Positions 1 to 10,953 of a DNA stretch of 64,000 bases are shown here, piece after piece; within the stretch, counting starts at the first letter, position 1, and each line of letters opens with the position of its first letter. The notes below the pieces were generated by a model. The model was not told where the DNA came from and did no database searches. It was given only the letters and a program-made list of their open reading frames with translations. Source of the stretch: Rhodocyclales bacterium (GTDB lineage Bacteria > Pseudomonadota > Gammaproteobacteria > Burkholderiales > Rhodocyclaceae); NCBI GenBank assembly GCA_016235745.1, contig JACRJA010000001.1:87153-151152 (forward strand), given 5' to 3'. The position numbers were made by a program, and so were the translations under genes.

Positions 1-275
1 ATGAGGTAGACCCTGGGCATGGGCAGGCCCGCGCGCCGGGCAAGCTCGCGCACGATGCCGTAGAGGTAGGGCGAGGTGGTCTCGTCGACCTCCTGCGCGT
101 GGTACATCGCCAGCACCATCTTGTCGGAGAACCAGTAAGCCCAGAAGTTGGTGAGCGCCCCGAACCCTAGCGCCAGCAGCATCCCCGTCTTGCCGCCCAG
201 CACCATGCCCACGGCGCCGAAGAGTGCCATGATCGCCGCCATCAAGAGCGTCGTCTTCAGCCAGTTGCCGTACAT
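1..275 (-). CDS. htpX: HtpX-like M48 membrane metalloprotease, N-terminal part (cut by window edge)
   Basis: Reading leftward, the first 91 codons of a membrane protein are present before the window ends. It starts [20 protein letters not shown], has two hydrophobic segments (about residues 7-27 and 30-50), then [17 protein letters not shown] and [19 protein letters not shown]. This is the usual N-terminus of HtpX, an inner-membrane zinc protease that degrades misfolded membrane proteins under envelope stress. The catalytic HExxH lies outside the window, so activity cannot be judged. The start follows GGAGGGTGAAG and lies 3 nt beyond the fmt stop, so it probably belongs to a def-fmt-htpX operon. 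The name rests on the N-terminus only. Confidence 0.82.
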   Translation of the reverse strand, partial: MYGNWLKTTLLMAAIMALFGAVGMVLGGKTGMLLALGFGALTNFWAYWFSDKMVLAMYHAQEVDETTSPYLYGIVRELARRAGLPMPRVYL

Positions 276-277
276 CT

Positions 278-1240
278 TCACCCTCCCTCAGTCACCAAGC
301 GATCGCCGATAGAGAGCGGAAAACCGCGCAAAAATTCCGCCGCCGGCAGGCGTTTGCCGCCGGGGCGCTGCAGTTCGGTGAGAAGCAGCCGCCCCTGGCC
401 GGTCTGCACGGTGATCCCTTCGGCGCCGACATGGGTCACCGTCCCCGGCGGCTCGACTCCTGCCGCATCGAGTACCTGGGCGCGCCAGAGCTTGAGCGGC
501 ACGCCGCGCAGCAGCGCCTGCATCCCCGGATGGGGATCGAAGGCGCGCAACCGCCGTTCGATCCGCTCGGCCGGCTGCGACCAGTCGACCCAGCGCTCCT
601 GCGGCGTGATCTTGGCGGCGTAGGTGGCACCCGCCTCCGGCTGCGGTTGGGCCTGGGCGAGGCGGCGCGGCAGCTCGGGCAGCACCCGCAAGAGTAACTC
701 GGCTCCGAGCGCCGCGAGCCGGTCGTGCAGCGAGCCTGCCGTGTCATCAGGCGAAATGGGCGTTGCCACGCTCGCCACCATCGGCCCGGTATCCAGCCCT
801 TCGTCCATCTGCATGAGGGTTATCCCCGTTTCGGCATCGCCCGCCTCGATCGCCCGGACGATGGGGGCCGCGCCGCGCCAGCGCGGCAGCAGCGAAGCGT
901 GGATGTTGAGGCAGCCCCAGCGCGGCCAGCGCAGCACGTCGGGCGGCAGGATCAGGCCGTAGGCCGCTACCACCAGCACGTCGGGCGGCGGTAGCGCGAG
1001 CAGTTCCCGCCGATCCTCTTCGCTCTTGAGCCGCGCCGGCTGCAGCACCGGAATGCCGGCTGCCTGCGCCACCTGCTTCACCGGGCTGGGGGAGCGCTTC
1101 AGGCCGCGGCCGGCCGGCCGGTCGGGTTGCGTGAGCACGAAAGGCACCTCCCAGCCGGCCGCGATCAGCGCGCGCAGGGCGATCGCCGCGAATTCGGGCG
1201 TACCAGCGAAGGCGACGCGACGGACTTCCTCCGCGACCAT
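278..1240 (-). CDS. fmt: Methionyl-tRNA formyltransferase
   Basis: A cytoplasmic protein of 320 residues. It transfers the formyl group of 10-formyl-tetrahydrofolate to Met-tRNA(fMet) to make the initiator tRNA. The start [18 protein letters not shown] leads into the FAGTPEFA motif of the formyltransferase fold. [16 protein letters not shown] (substrate site) and the [15 protein letters not shown] segment follow, and the C-terminal OB-like domain runs from about residue 205. The ATG shares its A with the def stop codon (TGATG), so translation is coupled to def. A longer frame runs upstream into def but has no family similarity, so this start is preferred. Length is normal. Confidence 0.96.
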   Translation of the reverse strand: MVAEEVRRVAFAGTPEFAAIALRALIAAGWEVPFVLTQPDRPAGRGLKRSPSPVKQVAQAAGIPVLQPARLKSEEDRRELLALPPPDVLVVAAYGLILPPDVLRWPRWGCLNIHASLLPRWRGAAPIVRAIEAGDAETGITLMQMDEGLDTGPMVASVATPISPDDTAGSLHDRLAALGAELLLRVLPELPRRLAQAQPQPEAGATYAAKITPQERWVDWSQPAERIERRLRAFDPHPGMQALLRGVPLKLWRAQVLDAAGVEPPGTVTHVGAEGITVQTGQGRLLLTELQRPGGKRLPAAEFLRGFPLSIGDRLVTEGG

Positions 1241-1743
1241 CAAGCCGTCATCCTGGCGCGCTTGACGAGCTTCGCCTTGATGCGCGATTGCTTGAGCGGC
1301 GAGAGATACTCGACGAACACCTTGCCGTCGAGATGATCGATCTCGTGCTGGATGCACACCGCGAGCAAGCCTTCGGCCTCGAACTCGACCGGCTCGCCCT
1401 GCAGGTTCAAGGCCCGCACCCGGACGCGCTCAGATCGTGTGACTTTGTCATAGATTCCGGGTACCGACAGGCAACCTTCTTCGCTCACGCACTCGCCGTC
1501 CTTCTCCAGGATCTCAGGGTTGATGAGTACCGTCAGTCCCGAACGGTCCTCGGTCACGTCGATGACGATCACGCGCTTGTGCACGTCGACCTGGGTGGCG
1601 GCCAAACCGATGCCGGGCGCGGCGTACATCGTCTCGGCCATGTCGGCGGCAAGCCGGCGGATCGATTCGTCGACCGCTTCCACCGGCTCGGCGCGCTTCT
1701 TCAGCCTAGGGTCGGGATAATGCAGGATGGGAAGTAATGCCAT
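1240..1743 (-). CDS. def: Peptide deformylase
   Basis: A metalloenzyme of 167 residues that removes the N-formyl group from nascent proteins and releases formate. All three family motifs are present: GIGLAATQ (44-51), EEGCLSVPG with metal-ligand Cys91, and QHEIDHLDG with the HExxH histidines 133 and 137. Length matches the E. coli-type (class I) enzymes. It is the first gene of the leftward def-fmt-htpX group and overlaps fmt by one base. Upstream it diverges from the lysM-dprA operon across about 120 bp. Formate from this step could feed the formate dehydrogenase at 56.7-61.8 kb; that link is inference. Confidence 0.97.
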   Translation of the reverse strand: MALLPILHYPDPRLKKRAEPVEAVDESIRRLAADMAETMYAAPGIGLAATQVDVHKRVIVIDVTEDRSGLTVLINPEILEKDGECVSEEGCLSVPGIYDKVTRSERVRVRALNLQGEPVEFEAEGLLAVCIQHEIDHLDGKVFVEYLSPLKQSRIKAKLVKRARMTA

Positions 1744-1758
1744 ATTTTCCGTCTCTCG

Positions 1759-1787
1759 TTGCCAATCGTCGATGCGTCGCGTAGAAT
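1759..1787 (+). promoter_or_regulatory. Sigma-70-type promoter for the lysM-dprA-smg-topB operon
   Basis: TTGCCA (1759-1764), a 17-bp spacer and TAGAAT (1782-1787) form a good -35/-10 pair in the gap between divergent def and lysM. The -10 overlaps the start of a small inverted repeat, GAATG-CTGA-CATTC (1784-1797), which might bind a regulator. Confidence 0.6.
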
Positions 1788-1862
1788 GCTGACATTCTCT
1801 GCCCCGGCAGTGAGACAGGATCGCTCACCCCCGGTTCCGACATCCCTGTGAGGTTCCTCGCC

Positions 1863-2906
1863 ATGAAGCGGATGATTCGCATTATAGGCACGATCGCCCT
1901 GGTCTGGTTCGCTGCGTTTTCGCTCGCGCGGGCGGGCGTGGAACCCCAGGCCGTCGCTCCCGATGCGCCCGATACCTACACCGTGCGCCAGGGGGATACG
2001 CTCTGGGGCATCGCCAAGAAATTCCTGAGCGACCCCTGGCGCTGGCCCGACCTGTGGCAGATGAACCGGGCCCAGATCCGCAATCCGCACCTCATCTATC
2101 CCGGCCAGATCCTGGTGTTCGACCGCGCCGCCGGCGTGCTGCGCACTGCCAAGCCCATCGGCCCGATCGACGAGAAGCTCTCGCCGCAAGTTCGCCATGA
2201 GTCCATGCAAGAGGCCATTCCCAGCATTCCCCTGGCGGCGATCGAACCCTTTCTCGTGCGTCCGCTGGTGATCGACCAGAAAGTGCTCGAGAATTCCGGC
2301 CGCATCGTCGCGCTGGAAGACGGCCGCTGGATCGCTGGCGCGGGCGATGTCGCGTTCGCCGTCGGCGTGCCCGAGGATGCCCGGCTCGTGCAGCTCTTCC
2401 GCCCCACCGTGCCGCTCTATGCCCGCGATGGCAAGACGCTCATCGGCTACGAGGCGCGCGATCTCGGTACCGCCCTCGTCGAGCCCAATGACGACCCCCG
2501 CCTCGGTACCGTGCTGCGCCTGAAGCAGACGAACGAAGAAATCCGCGCCGGCGACGCCCTCATCGCCTCACAGAAAGAGATGCTGGTCAATTTCGTGCCC
2601 CACGCGCCGGAAGAGGGCATCGACGCGCGCATCATCAGGCTCTACCAAGGCTCGCTCGGAGCCGGCCGGCTCGACGTCGTCCTGCTCGACCAGGGCGAAC
2701 AGCAGGGCCTCGAACCCGGTCACGTGCTCGCCCTGTGGCGCATCCGCCCTCCCGTCACCGACGAAGAGCGCGACACCAAGGTCTTCCTGCCGGAAGCGCG
2801 CTACGGCGTGGTCTTCGTCTTCCGCGTCTTCGAGCGCATGTCCTACGCCCTCGTGATGGAGACCGAAAAACTGGTCCAGGTTGGGGATGCCGCTCGCACG
2901 CCCTGA
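1863..2906 (+). CDS. Secreted LysM-domain peptidoglycan-binding protein
   Basis: A protein of 347 residues with a Sec signal peptide (about 1-24, ending SLARA) and one LysM domain at about 38-87 (TYTVRQGDTLWGIAKKF to IYPGQILVF). A long C-terminal part of about 250 residues has no domain that I recognise. LysM binds the glycan of peptidoglycan, so the protein should sit in the periplasm at the wall. A LysM protein just upstream of dprA is a common arrangement in betaproteobacteria, and its exact role is not established. The ATG at 1863 is chosen over an in-frame GTG at 1848 because GTGAGG lies nine bases upstream and the signal peptide starts there. The 3' end overlaps dprA by 20 bp. Confidence 0.85.
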   Translation: MKRMIRIIGTIALVWFAAFSLARAGVEPQAVAPDAPDTYTVRQGDTLWGIAKKFLSDPWRWPDLWQMNRAQIRNPHLIYPGQILVFDRAAGVLRTAKPIGPIDEKLSPQVRHESMQEAIPSIPLAAIEPFLVRPLVIDQKVLENSGRIVALEDGRWIAGAGDVAFAVGVPEDARLVQLFRPTVPLYARDGKTLIGYEARDLGTALVEPNDDPRLGTVLRLKQTNEEIRAGDALIASQKEMLVNFVPHAPEEGIDARIIRLYQGSLGAGRLDVVLLDQGEQQGLEPGHVLALWRIRPPVTDEERDTKVFLPEARYGVVFVFRVFERMSYALVMETEKLVQVGDAARTP

Positions 2907-3993
2907 AGACCGCGAAGACGCCCAGAGCTGGCTCGACTTCACCTCGCGCCGGCTCCCGCCGTCCGTCCAACGAAAGCTCTTGGCGCGCTTCGGCGCTCCG
3001 CACGCCGTGCTCGCCCAGCCGCTCTCCACCGTGCGCGCCGAGTTCGGCGCCGAAGTCGCCCAAGCGCTCGCTTCCCCTCCTCCTGCCGCAGCGATCGAGG
3101 CGGCGCTCGCCTGGCTCGACGATCCACACCATCACCTCCTCACGCTTGCCGACGCCGCCTACCCCCCGAATCTGCTCGTACTCGCCGACGCCCCGCTCGT
3201 GCTCTACGTCGTGGGCGATCCAGGCACGCTCAGCCGGCCTACCGTGGCCATCGTCGGCGCGCGCCACGCCACGCCCGGCGGGTTGGAGAACGCCCACGCC
3301 TTTGCCCGGGCGCTCGCCGAGCGCGACCTCGTGGTGGTGAGCGGGCTCGCGCTCGGCGTGGACGCCGCCGCCCACGAAGGCGCGCTCGCGGCCAGGAACG
3401 GCAGGACGGTGGCGGTGATCGGCACCGGGGCCGACCGCGTCTATCCGGCCAGGCACCGCGCGCTGGCGCACCGCATCGCCGAACGCGGTGCGATCGTGAG
3501 CGAATTTCCGCTGGGTACCCCGGCCCAGCCCTATCATTTCCCGCGGCGCAACCGCCTCATCGCCGCGCTCGCCCGCGGCACGCTGGTGGTGGAAGCGGCG
3601 CCCGACAGTGGCTCGCTCATCACGGCGCGTCTTGCCGCCGAGCTCGGGCGCGACGTTTTCGCCCTCCCTGGTTCGATCCATAATCCGCTCGCGCGCGGCT
3701 GCCACCGCCTCATCCGCGAAGGCGCCAAGCTCGTCGAGCGTGTCGACGATCTCCTCGAAGAATGGCCCGATCTGGCCTCGACCGGCGCCCTCGCTGCGGA
3801 AAAACCCGTACCCCTACCTGCCGAAGAAAGCGACCCGCTCCTCGCCGCCTTGGGGCACGATCCGGTCGATCTCGACACCTTGATGTTACGCACGGGCTTG
3901 ACGAGCGAGGCACTCTCGGCCATGCTGTTGCCGCTGGAACTCGACGGCGCCATCGCGCGCCTGCCGGGCGGCCGCTACCAACGCACTCGCTGA
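2887..3993 (+). CDS. dprA: DNA-processing protein DprA (Smf)
   Basis: About 368 residues. DprA binds incoming single-stranded DNA in the cytoplasm and loads RecA during natural transformation. Visible features are a SAM-like N-terminal region, the Rossmann-fold DprA core (about 100-310) with VVSGLALGVDAAAHEGAL, FPRRNRLIAALA and SGSLITARLAAELGRDVFALPG, and a C-terminal winged-helix domain (about 310-368) ending in LELDGAIARLPGGRY. The start is uncertain: an ATG at 2887 or a TTG two codons upstream, both inside the end of the lysM gene. The smg gene follows after 13 bp. Presence of dprA alone does not prove competence. Confidence 0.94.
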   Translation: MPLARPEDREDAQSWLDFTSRRLPPSVQRKLLARFGAPHAVLAQPLSTVRAEFGAEVAQALASPPPAAAIEAALAWLDDPHHHLLTLADAAYPPNLLVLADAPLVLYVVGDPGTLSRPTVAIVGARHATPGGLENAHAFARALAERDLVVVSGLALGVDAAAHEGALAARNGRTVAVIGTGADRVYPARHRALAHRIAERGAIVSEFPLGTPAQPYHFPRRNRLIAALARGTLVVEAAPDSGSLITARLAAELGRDVFALPGSIHNPLARGCHRLIREGAKLVERVDDLLEEWPDLASTGALAAEKPVPLPAEESDPLLAALGHDPVDLDTLMLRTGLTSEALSAMLLPLELDGAIARLPGGRYQRTR

Positions 3994-4006
3994 AGGAACT
4001 CCCCCT

Positions 4007-4486
4007 ATGTTCGACGTCCTCGTCTATCTTTTTGAAAACTACGCCGGGCCCAACGAGGCGCCGAAGGACCCCGACGAGCTGCGCGCGCGCCTTGCCGATG
4101 CCGGCTTCGAGGGCGACGAGATCGACGAGGCGCTCTCCTGGCTCGACACGCTCCGGAACGGCGAGGCGCTCTCCCCCTCCTGGCGTGTCCCTCCGGCCAC
4201 GGGCAGCGTGCGCGTCTTCACCGAAGAAGAACGGCACGTACTGGGAACCGCCGGGCAGAACCTGGTCTACTTCCTGCAACGCCACGGCGCCCTCGACGAG
4301 GCGCTGCGCGAAACCCTCATCGACCGCGCCCTGGAATTCGGCGCCGCGCCGCTCGATCCGGACGATTTGAAGGTGCTCGCGCTGATGGTGCTGTGGCAGC
4401 ATGAACGGGAACTCGATCCCCTCGTGGTCGACGAACTGCTGCGCGTCGAAGACGACGAAGACGCCGAACCGCCGCGGCTGCACTGA
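4007..4486 (+). CDS. smg: Smg family protein (DUF494)
   Basis: 159 residues, acidic, starting MFDVLVYLFENYAG, which is the diagnostic opening of the Smg/DUF494 family. The position between dprA and a topoisomerase gene is also typical of proteobacteria. The molecular function of Smg is not established. It lacks a signal peptide or membrane segment and should be cytoplasmic. It lies 13 bp after dprA and 4 bp before topB, so it is part of one operon. Confidence 0.92.
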   Translation: MFDVLVYLFENYAGPNEAPKDPDELRARLADAGFEGDEIDEALSWLDTLRNGEALSPSWRVPPATGSVRVFTEEERHVLGTAGQNLVYFLQRHGALDEALRETLIDRALEFGAAPLDPDDLKVLALMVLWQHERELDPLVVDELLRVEDDEDAEPPRLH

Positions 4487-4490
4487 ACCC

Positions 4491-6986
<2,496 letters not shown>

Positions 6987-7098
6987 CGTCCCCGGCGGCG
7001 CGGCGAGGAGACGCGCCGACGCTCGGGGCATGGCGCCAAGCACGTGCGAACGGAGCCAGAGAACCGGCCCCGTACGCTGATCGGCATGCGGTATCTAT

Positions 7099-8103
7099 CT
7101 ATAGCTTGGATGGATCGAGTCCCGTGGCTTGATAGATCGACTGGATCAGATCGGCGCCGACGCGCGATTCCATCTTCTTGTGCACCGGCACGAGCGCACG
7201 CTTGAAGGCGCGTTTCTCTTCGGCGGTGGGGACATGAATCTCCGTCTTGCCAGCAGCTTTCACCAGTTCCAGCGCCTGTTCGTTTTCCTCCTTGGCAATC
7301 CCGTTGCCGTACTCGGTCGCTTCTTTCATCGCCTGCTCGAGCTGTGTCCGGATGTCAGCCGGCAAACCTTCCCAGAATGTCTTGTTGGTGATCACGGTGT
7401 AGCCGATGTACCCATGATCGGTGAGGGTGAGGTATTTCTGCACCTCGTGCATTTTTTGCGTATAAATGTTCGACAGCGTATTCTCGGTGCCATCGACCAC
7501 CCCGGTCTGCAGTGCCTGATAGACTTCGGAGAAGGCCATCACCTGGGGAATCGCCCCGAGGGCGCGCATCTGTTCCTCCAGGACCTTGGAAGACTGGATG
7601 CGCATCTTCTTGCCCTTGAGATCCGAGGGCTGGCGGATCGGCGTGTTGGCAGTCAATGATTTGAAGCCGTTGTCCCAGAACGCCAGCCCTTTGATTCCCT
7701 TGGGCTCGAGCTTGGCCATCAACTGTTGTCCTACCGGGCCGTAAGTCACTTTGTGCAGATCTTCATAATTGTCGAAGATGTAAGGCAGGTCGAAGACCTC
7801 GAATTCGCGCACGCCCAACGGACCGAACTTCGACAAAGAAGGCGCCAGCATGTGCACCGCCCCCAGCTGCAGCGCTTCGAGCTCTTCCTTGTCCTTGTAG
7901 AGCGTGCTGTTGGGATAGACCTCGACCTTGACCTTGCCTTCGGTGTATTTCTCGGCCAATTCCTTGAATTTCAGCGCCCCCTTGCCCTTGGGCGTGTCTT
8001 CGGCCACCACGTGGCTGAATTTGATGACGATCGGCTCATTGGCCGCCGCCGTTCCCACCAAGGCAAGCGCTGCCAACCCGACCAGCAAGGATTTGATTTT
8101 CAT
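7099..8103 (-). CDS. dctP: TRAP transporter substrate-binding protein, DctP family (orphan)
   Basis: 334 residues with a signal peptide (MKIKSLLVGLAALALVGTAA, cleaved near residue 21). The mature protein begins with IVIKFSHVVAEDTPKGKGA, the DctP fold signature, and contains KGKKMRIQSSKVLEEQ and the GVVDGTENTLSNIYTQK segment that frames the carboxylate-binding arginine loop. It should be a periplasmic receptor for a C4-dicarboxylate or similar organic acid. No DctQ or DctM genes adjoin it, so it must use permease subunits encoded elsewhere, possibly those at 23.4-25.2 kb (inference). It diverges from an acyl-CoA dehydrogenase gene across a 230-bp region with an inverted repeat. Confidence 0.92.
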   Translation of the reverse strand: MKIKSLLVGLAALALVGTAAANEPIVIKFSHVVAEDTPKGKGALKFKELAEKYTEGKVKVEVYPNSTLYKDKEELEALQLGAVHMLAPSLSKFGPLGVREFEVFDLPYIFDNYEDLHKVTYGPVGQQLMAKLEPKGIKGLAFWDNGFKSLTANTPIRQPSDLKGKKMRIQSSKVLEEQMRALGAIPQVMAFSEVYQALQTGVVDGTENTLSNIYTQKMHEVQKYLTLTDHGYIGYTVITNKTFWEGLPADIRTQLEQAMKEATEYGNGIAKEENEQALELVKAAGKTEIHVPTAEEKRAFKRALVPVHKKMESRVGADLIQSIYQATGLDPSKL

Positions 8104-8218
8104 GACCTTCCCTCCTCCCCTTCGTCTCACACTCGAGTAACCGGCTCGCCACGGTACTGCATCGTTTCCACCGGGCGGTACATTGTGGCACATAGACCAT
8201 GCATCAACAACGTTTTTC

Positions 8219-8241
8219 GATCAATCAAATTATTATTGATC
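8219..8241. promoter_or_regulatory. Candidate operator: perfect inverted repeat between divergent dctP and acyl-CoA dehydrogenase genes
   Basis: GATCAAT, nine bases, ATTGATC: 7-bp perfect arms with a 23-bp footprint, in an AT-rich patch within an otherwise GC-rich region. It lies about 115 bp before the dctP start and 93 bp before the dehydrogenase start. The size suits a dimeric TetR- or GntR-type repressor, but no regulator gene adjoins it. Confidence 0.45.
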
Positions 8242-8333
8242 AGACTTTCCGCGAGGGCTAAAATCCACGGACATCGTTGGCGCGTCCCCTCACACCGCCC
8301 CTCCTTCCTTCGGAGCCGCATGGAGGTAGCATC

Positions 8334-9947
8334 ATGCAATTCCAATCCTACGCCTATGGCCGGAACCATTGGCAGTGCGACGACGTCCTGCCCGTCGTCC
8401 TGCGTCATTATTGGTCCGACCTCGATGCCGCGCACGCGCGGATCACCTCGTGGGGCGAACTCGTCGGCACGCATGCCTATCGCGTCGGCGCGCACGTCGA
8501 TCAGGAATCCCCTCCGGTCCTGGTGATGCACGATCTCGACGGCGTGCGCATCGATCGCGTCCGTCTCTCCCCGGCCCAAGAAGCGCTGATGCGGGAACTC
8601 GCGCCCATGATGCAGCCGCCCTATGTTGACCGAAGCTGGCACGAACACTACGCCATGGGTTACCTGCTGGCCGATCCCGGTCTGTATTGCCTCCTCACCA
8701 TCACCCAGCAAGTGGTCTATGCCCTCTTCAAATACGCGCCTCAGCATCAGGATTGGTGCGCGCGCTTGTTGCGCGGCGACGCCTGGGGTGCAACCTGGAT
8801 GACCGAAAATCATGGTGGCAGCGACCTGGGAGCCAACCGCACCGTGGCCCGTCCCGAGGGGGAACACTGGATCCTGAGCGGCGGAGACAAATACTTCGCC
8901 AGCGGCGCCGGCCTGACCGACGTGGCCATCGTCACCGCCCGACCCGAGGGCGCGCCCCCCGGCCCCAAGGGCATCGCCTTGTTCCTCGTACCCCGTCTCA
9001 AACGCGACGGTTCGCTCAATTACCACGTGCGACGACTCAAGCACAAGAGCGCCACCCGCGCCGTCCCTTCGGGGGAAGTGGATCTCGAAGGCAGCGAAGC
9101 CTTTCTCATCGGCGAGGCGGACAAGGGGATCTACTACACCTTGGAAAACCTCACCTGTTCGCGCCTGGCCAACGCCGTGGCCGCCATGGGGATTGCCCAG
9201 AAAGCGCGCCTCGAGGCCCTGCTGCGGGTACGCAGGCGCGCAACGTTCGGCAAGATGCTGTGCGAACACCCGCTCATCCAGCGTGACCTCGTCGATCTCG
9301 CCGTGCGGCAAGCGGGCGGAACGGCCCTGGCGTTTCATGCCGTCGACGCCTTCGACGACTGCTGGCGTGACACCCCGCCGTACTCGACCCGCTACCATTA
9401 CGCGCGCTTCCTGTCGCATCTGGCCAAAAACCGCACCGCGGATCATGCGGCCGAGAGCACGCGTCTGGCCATGGAATTGTTCGGCGGCCTCGGGTTCCTC
9501 GAAGAATACGCCGTGGCCCGCTGGCACCGCGAAGCGCTCATCACACCCATCTGGGAAGGGCCGAGCAACATCCAGGCGTTGGACCTGCTCGAAGCCATCG
9601 TCAAGAAACACGCGCACGAGCCTTTCCTGGAGGAATTCGTACCCCTGCTCGAGGCGGCCGGGACCGCCGAGGCAAACCGGGCACGCAACTTGATCGAAGG
9701 CGAACTGAAAGCCCTTGCCGGGCGCAATGCCGATACCGCTCAATGGTATGGCAAACAGCTTCTCACCCGCTTGGCCGACGCGGCCCAAGTCGCCTTGCTC
9801 TACCATCTGGCCGAGCGCCAGGGCGAGGAGCGCTTCGCTCAACTGGCCACCCTCTACGCCAAGCGTTTTCTCGAAGGCGAAGAATACCCCTCCTGGGCGG
9901 CCTCGCACCCCTCGTTGTACCTGCCAGAACTCGAAACCGAGTCGTAG
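8334..9947 (+). CDS. Acyl-CoA dehydrogenase, AidB-like subfamily
   Basis: 537 residues, cytoplasmic FAD flavoprotein. Family markers are WMTENHGGSDLGANRTVA (FAD/substrate loop), HKSATRAVPSGEVDLEGSEAFLIG, and ELFGGLGFLEEYAVARWHREA followed by IWEGPSNIQALDLLEA. Glu408 in this last segment is where the catalytic base of acyl-CoA dehydrogenases sits. The length and the N-terminal extension of about 150 residues match AidB/isovaleryl-CoA-type members rather than short-chain enzymes. The real substrate is unknown. A strong GGAGG lies seven bases before the ATG. It diverges from a TRAP receptor gene, which hints at uptake and oxidation of one organic acid (inference). Confidence 0.87.
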   Translation: MQFQSYAYGRNHWQCDDVLPVVLRHYWSDLDAAHARITSWGELVGTHAYRVGAHVDQESPPVLVMHDLDGVRIDRVRLSPAQEALMRELAPMMQPPYVDRSWHEHYAMGYLLADPGLYCLLTITQQVVYALFKYAPQHQDWCARLLRGDAWGATWMTENHGGSDLGANRTVARPEGEHWILSGGDKYFASGAGLTDVAIVTARPEGAPPGPKGIALFLVPRLKRDGSLNYHVRRLKHKSATRAVPSGEVDLEGSEAFLIGEADKGIYYTLENLTCSRLANAVAAMGIAQKARLEALLRVRRRATFGKMLCEHPLIQRDLVDLAVRQAGGTALAFHAVDAFDDCWRDTPPYSTRYHYARFLSHLAKNRTADHAAESTRLAMELFGGLGFLEEYAVARWHREALITPIWEGPSNIQALDLLEAIVKKHAHEPFLEEFVPLLEAAGTAEANRARNLIEGELKALAGRNADTAQWYGKQLLTRLADAAQVALLYHLAERQGEERFAQLATLYAKRFLEGEEYPSWAASHPSLYLPELETES

Positions 9948-10100
9948 CAGGATCATCAGGGCTATCACGGCATTGCCGAGTGGCCGCCGTGGTCGTGCTC
10001 GCGCCAGGGGATCGACGCGGGGGAGAACGACCTTGGCCGTCGTCCCGGCGAAAGAGGCCCTCAGCGAGGAAGAACGACGCCTCCACTTGGCAGCGCAAGC

Positions 10101-10306
10101 TCATCCGGCGAGTTCATCCGGCCAGCGTACCCAGCCGACCTCGTCGCGCGCCGCACCGTGCGGAATGACGCCCAGGCACGGAGCGCCAAGCCCGCGTTGC
10201 AAGGTGCGCAGGTTGCCATCGGGACAGGCCATGGCGGGATCGATGTGATTGGCCACCCAGCCGGCGAAGCGAAGCCCCCGGCGCCGGATCGCCTCCGCCG
10301 TCAGAA
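10101..10306 (-). pseudogene. bioD: bioD remnant (dethiobiotin synthetase C-terminus)
   Basis: About 68 codons that read [20 protein letters not shown], then [15 protein letters not shown], then [10 protein letters not shown], ending [10 protein letters not shown] and TGA. This is the C-terminal third of BioD, the ATP-dependent carboxylase that closes the ureido ring of dethiobiotin. The P-loop and catalytic N-terminus are missing. The fragment joins directly to a bioF fragment in a different frame, so it cannot make a functional enzyme. Confidence 0.8.
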
Positions 10307-10390
10307 GTCAGTGATCAACCAGGCCCCATGCGCTCGTGTCAACGCCGACAGTTCCCGCAGCGGTGTCAGATCGCCGTCCATGCTGAATTC
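10307..10390 (-). pseudogene. bioF: bioF remnant (8-amino-7-oxononanoate synthase, internal piece)
   Basis: About 28 codons reading EFSMDGDLTPLRELSALTRA and then HGAWLITD. It corresponds to the FSMDGDLAPL...HGAWLxxDDAHG region that precedes the PLP site of BioF. It is in a different frame from the bioA fragment before it and stops at TGA within the junction with bioD. The PLP lysine region is absent. Confidence 0.75.
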
Positions 10391-10485
10391 AAGGCGATCT
10401 CGGTTGCACTGGCTCCGTCGGAGGCAAAAAAAGCATGACCGAGCTGGCCCTCGGTCAAGGCCCGAAGGCGCTCGGCCAACTCGAC
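10391..10485 (-). pseudogene. bioA: bioA remnant (DAPA aminotransferase, internal piece)
   Basis: About 32 codons reading VELAERLRALTEGQLGHAFF and then ASDGASATEIAL. This matches the segment of BioA (adenosylmethionine-8-amino-7-oxononanoate aminotransferase) that ends at its conserved SDGASATEIAL motif. It is fused in frame to the bioB fragment upstream, giving one 150-codon chimeric frame, and then cut into bioF sequence. Confidence 0.75.
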
Positions 10486-10815
10486 CTTGGGTGCTCGCCA
10501 GGCGGCGCCCATGCAAAAGCGCGTGGCGCCGGCTTCCTTGGCCGCCGTGGCGTGGCGCACGATGGTCTGCGTATCGAGCAAGGGCTCGCGCGAGTGCGCA
10601 TGATGGCGCGCCGACTGGGCGCAGTAGCCGCAATCTTCGGAACATCCCCCCGTCTTGATCGACAAGAGGGCCGATCGCTGGATGCGGTGGCCGGGAAAGT
10701 GCCGCCGGTGGGTGTCGTGGGCCCGATGCAGCAGCTCGAAGAACGGCAATTCGAACCACGCGCGCAGATGGGCTTTGTCGATCGCTTGCATTGGGGCATT
10801 TGTGATTTCTAGCAT
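10486..10815 (-). pseudogene. bioB: bioB remnant (biotin synthase N-terminal third)
   Basis: About 110 codons starting MLEITNAPMQ, with FELPFFELLHRAHDTHRRHF, the SIKTGGCSEDCGYCAQSARH radical-SAM C-x3-C-x2-C motif, and AGATRFCMGAAWRAPK. The normal gene has about 330 codons. The sequence jumps into bioA after the APK. The [2Fe-2S] sulfur-donor ligands and most of the barrel are missing, so no biotin synthase activity is expected. The translation start and motif are still intact, so a short chimeric peptide could in principle be made. Confidence 0.85.
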
Positions 10816-10953
10816 GATTTTCACCAAAAAGTAGCAAACATCTTCAATTGTGCGTTAACTTCTGCGATCGTGCAAGATTTTTTCGGCACGCCCGGTCCGG
10901 CGATACCCGTCCGGAAACGGAGTCGCTGAGAAAAACCAAGGAACGAAAAAGAC

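Noticed and set aside
8219..8241. FNR box (TTGAT-N4-ATCAA)
   Set aside because: The half-sites are in the opposite order and 9 bp apart, so the geometry does not fit FNR.
10366..10827. An intact small radical-SAM gene (153 codons with CxxxCxxC)
   Set aside because: The first two thirds are BioB and the rest is BioA, with both genes cut off. It is better explained as a deletion fusion in a decayed operon than as a new enzyme.
10851..10900. BirA operator upstream of the bioB remnant
   Set aside because: The AT-rich stretch with GTTAAC lacks the two-armed BirA consensus.
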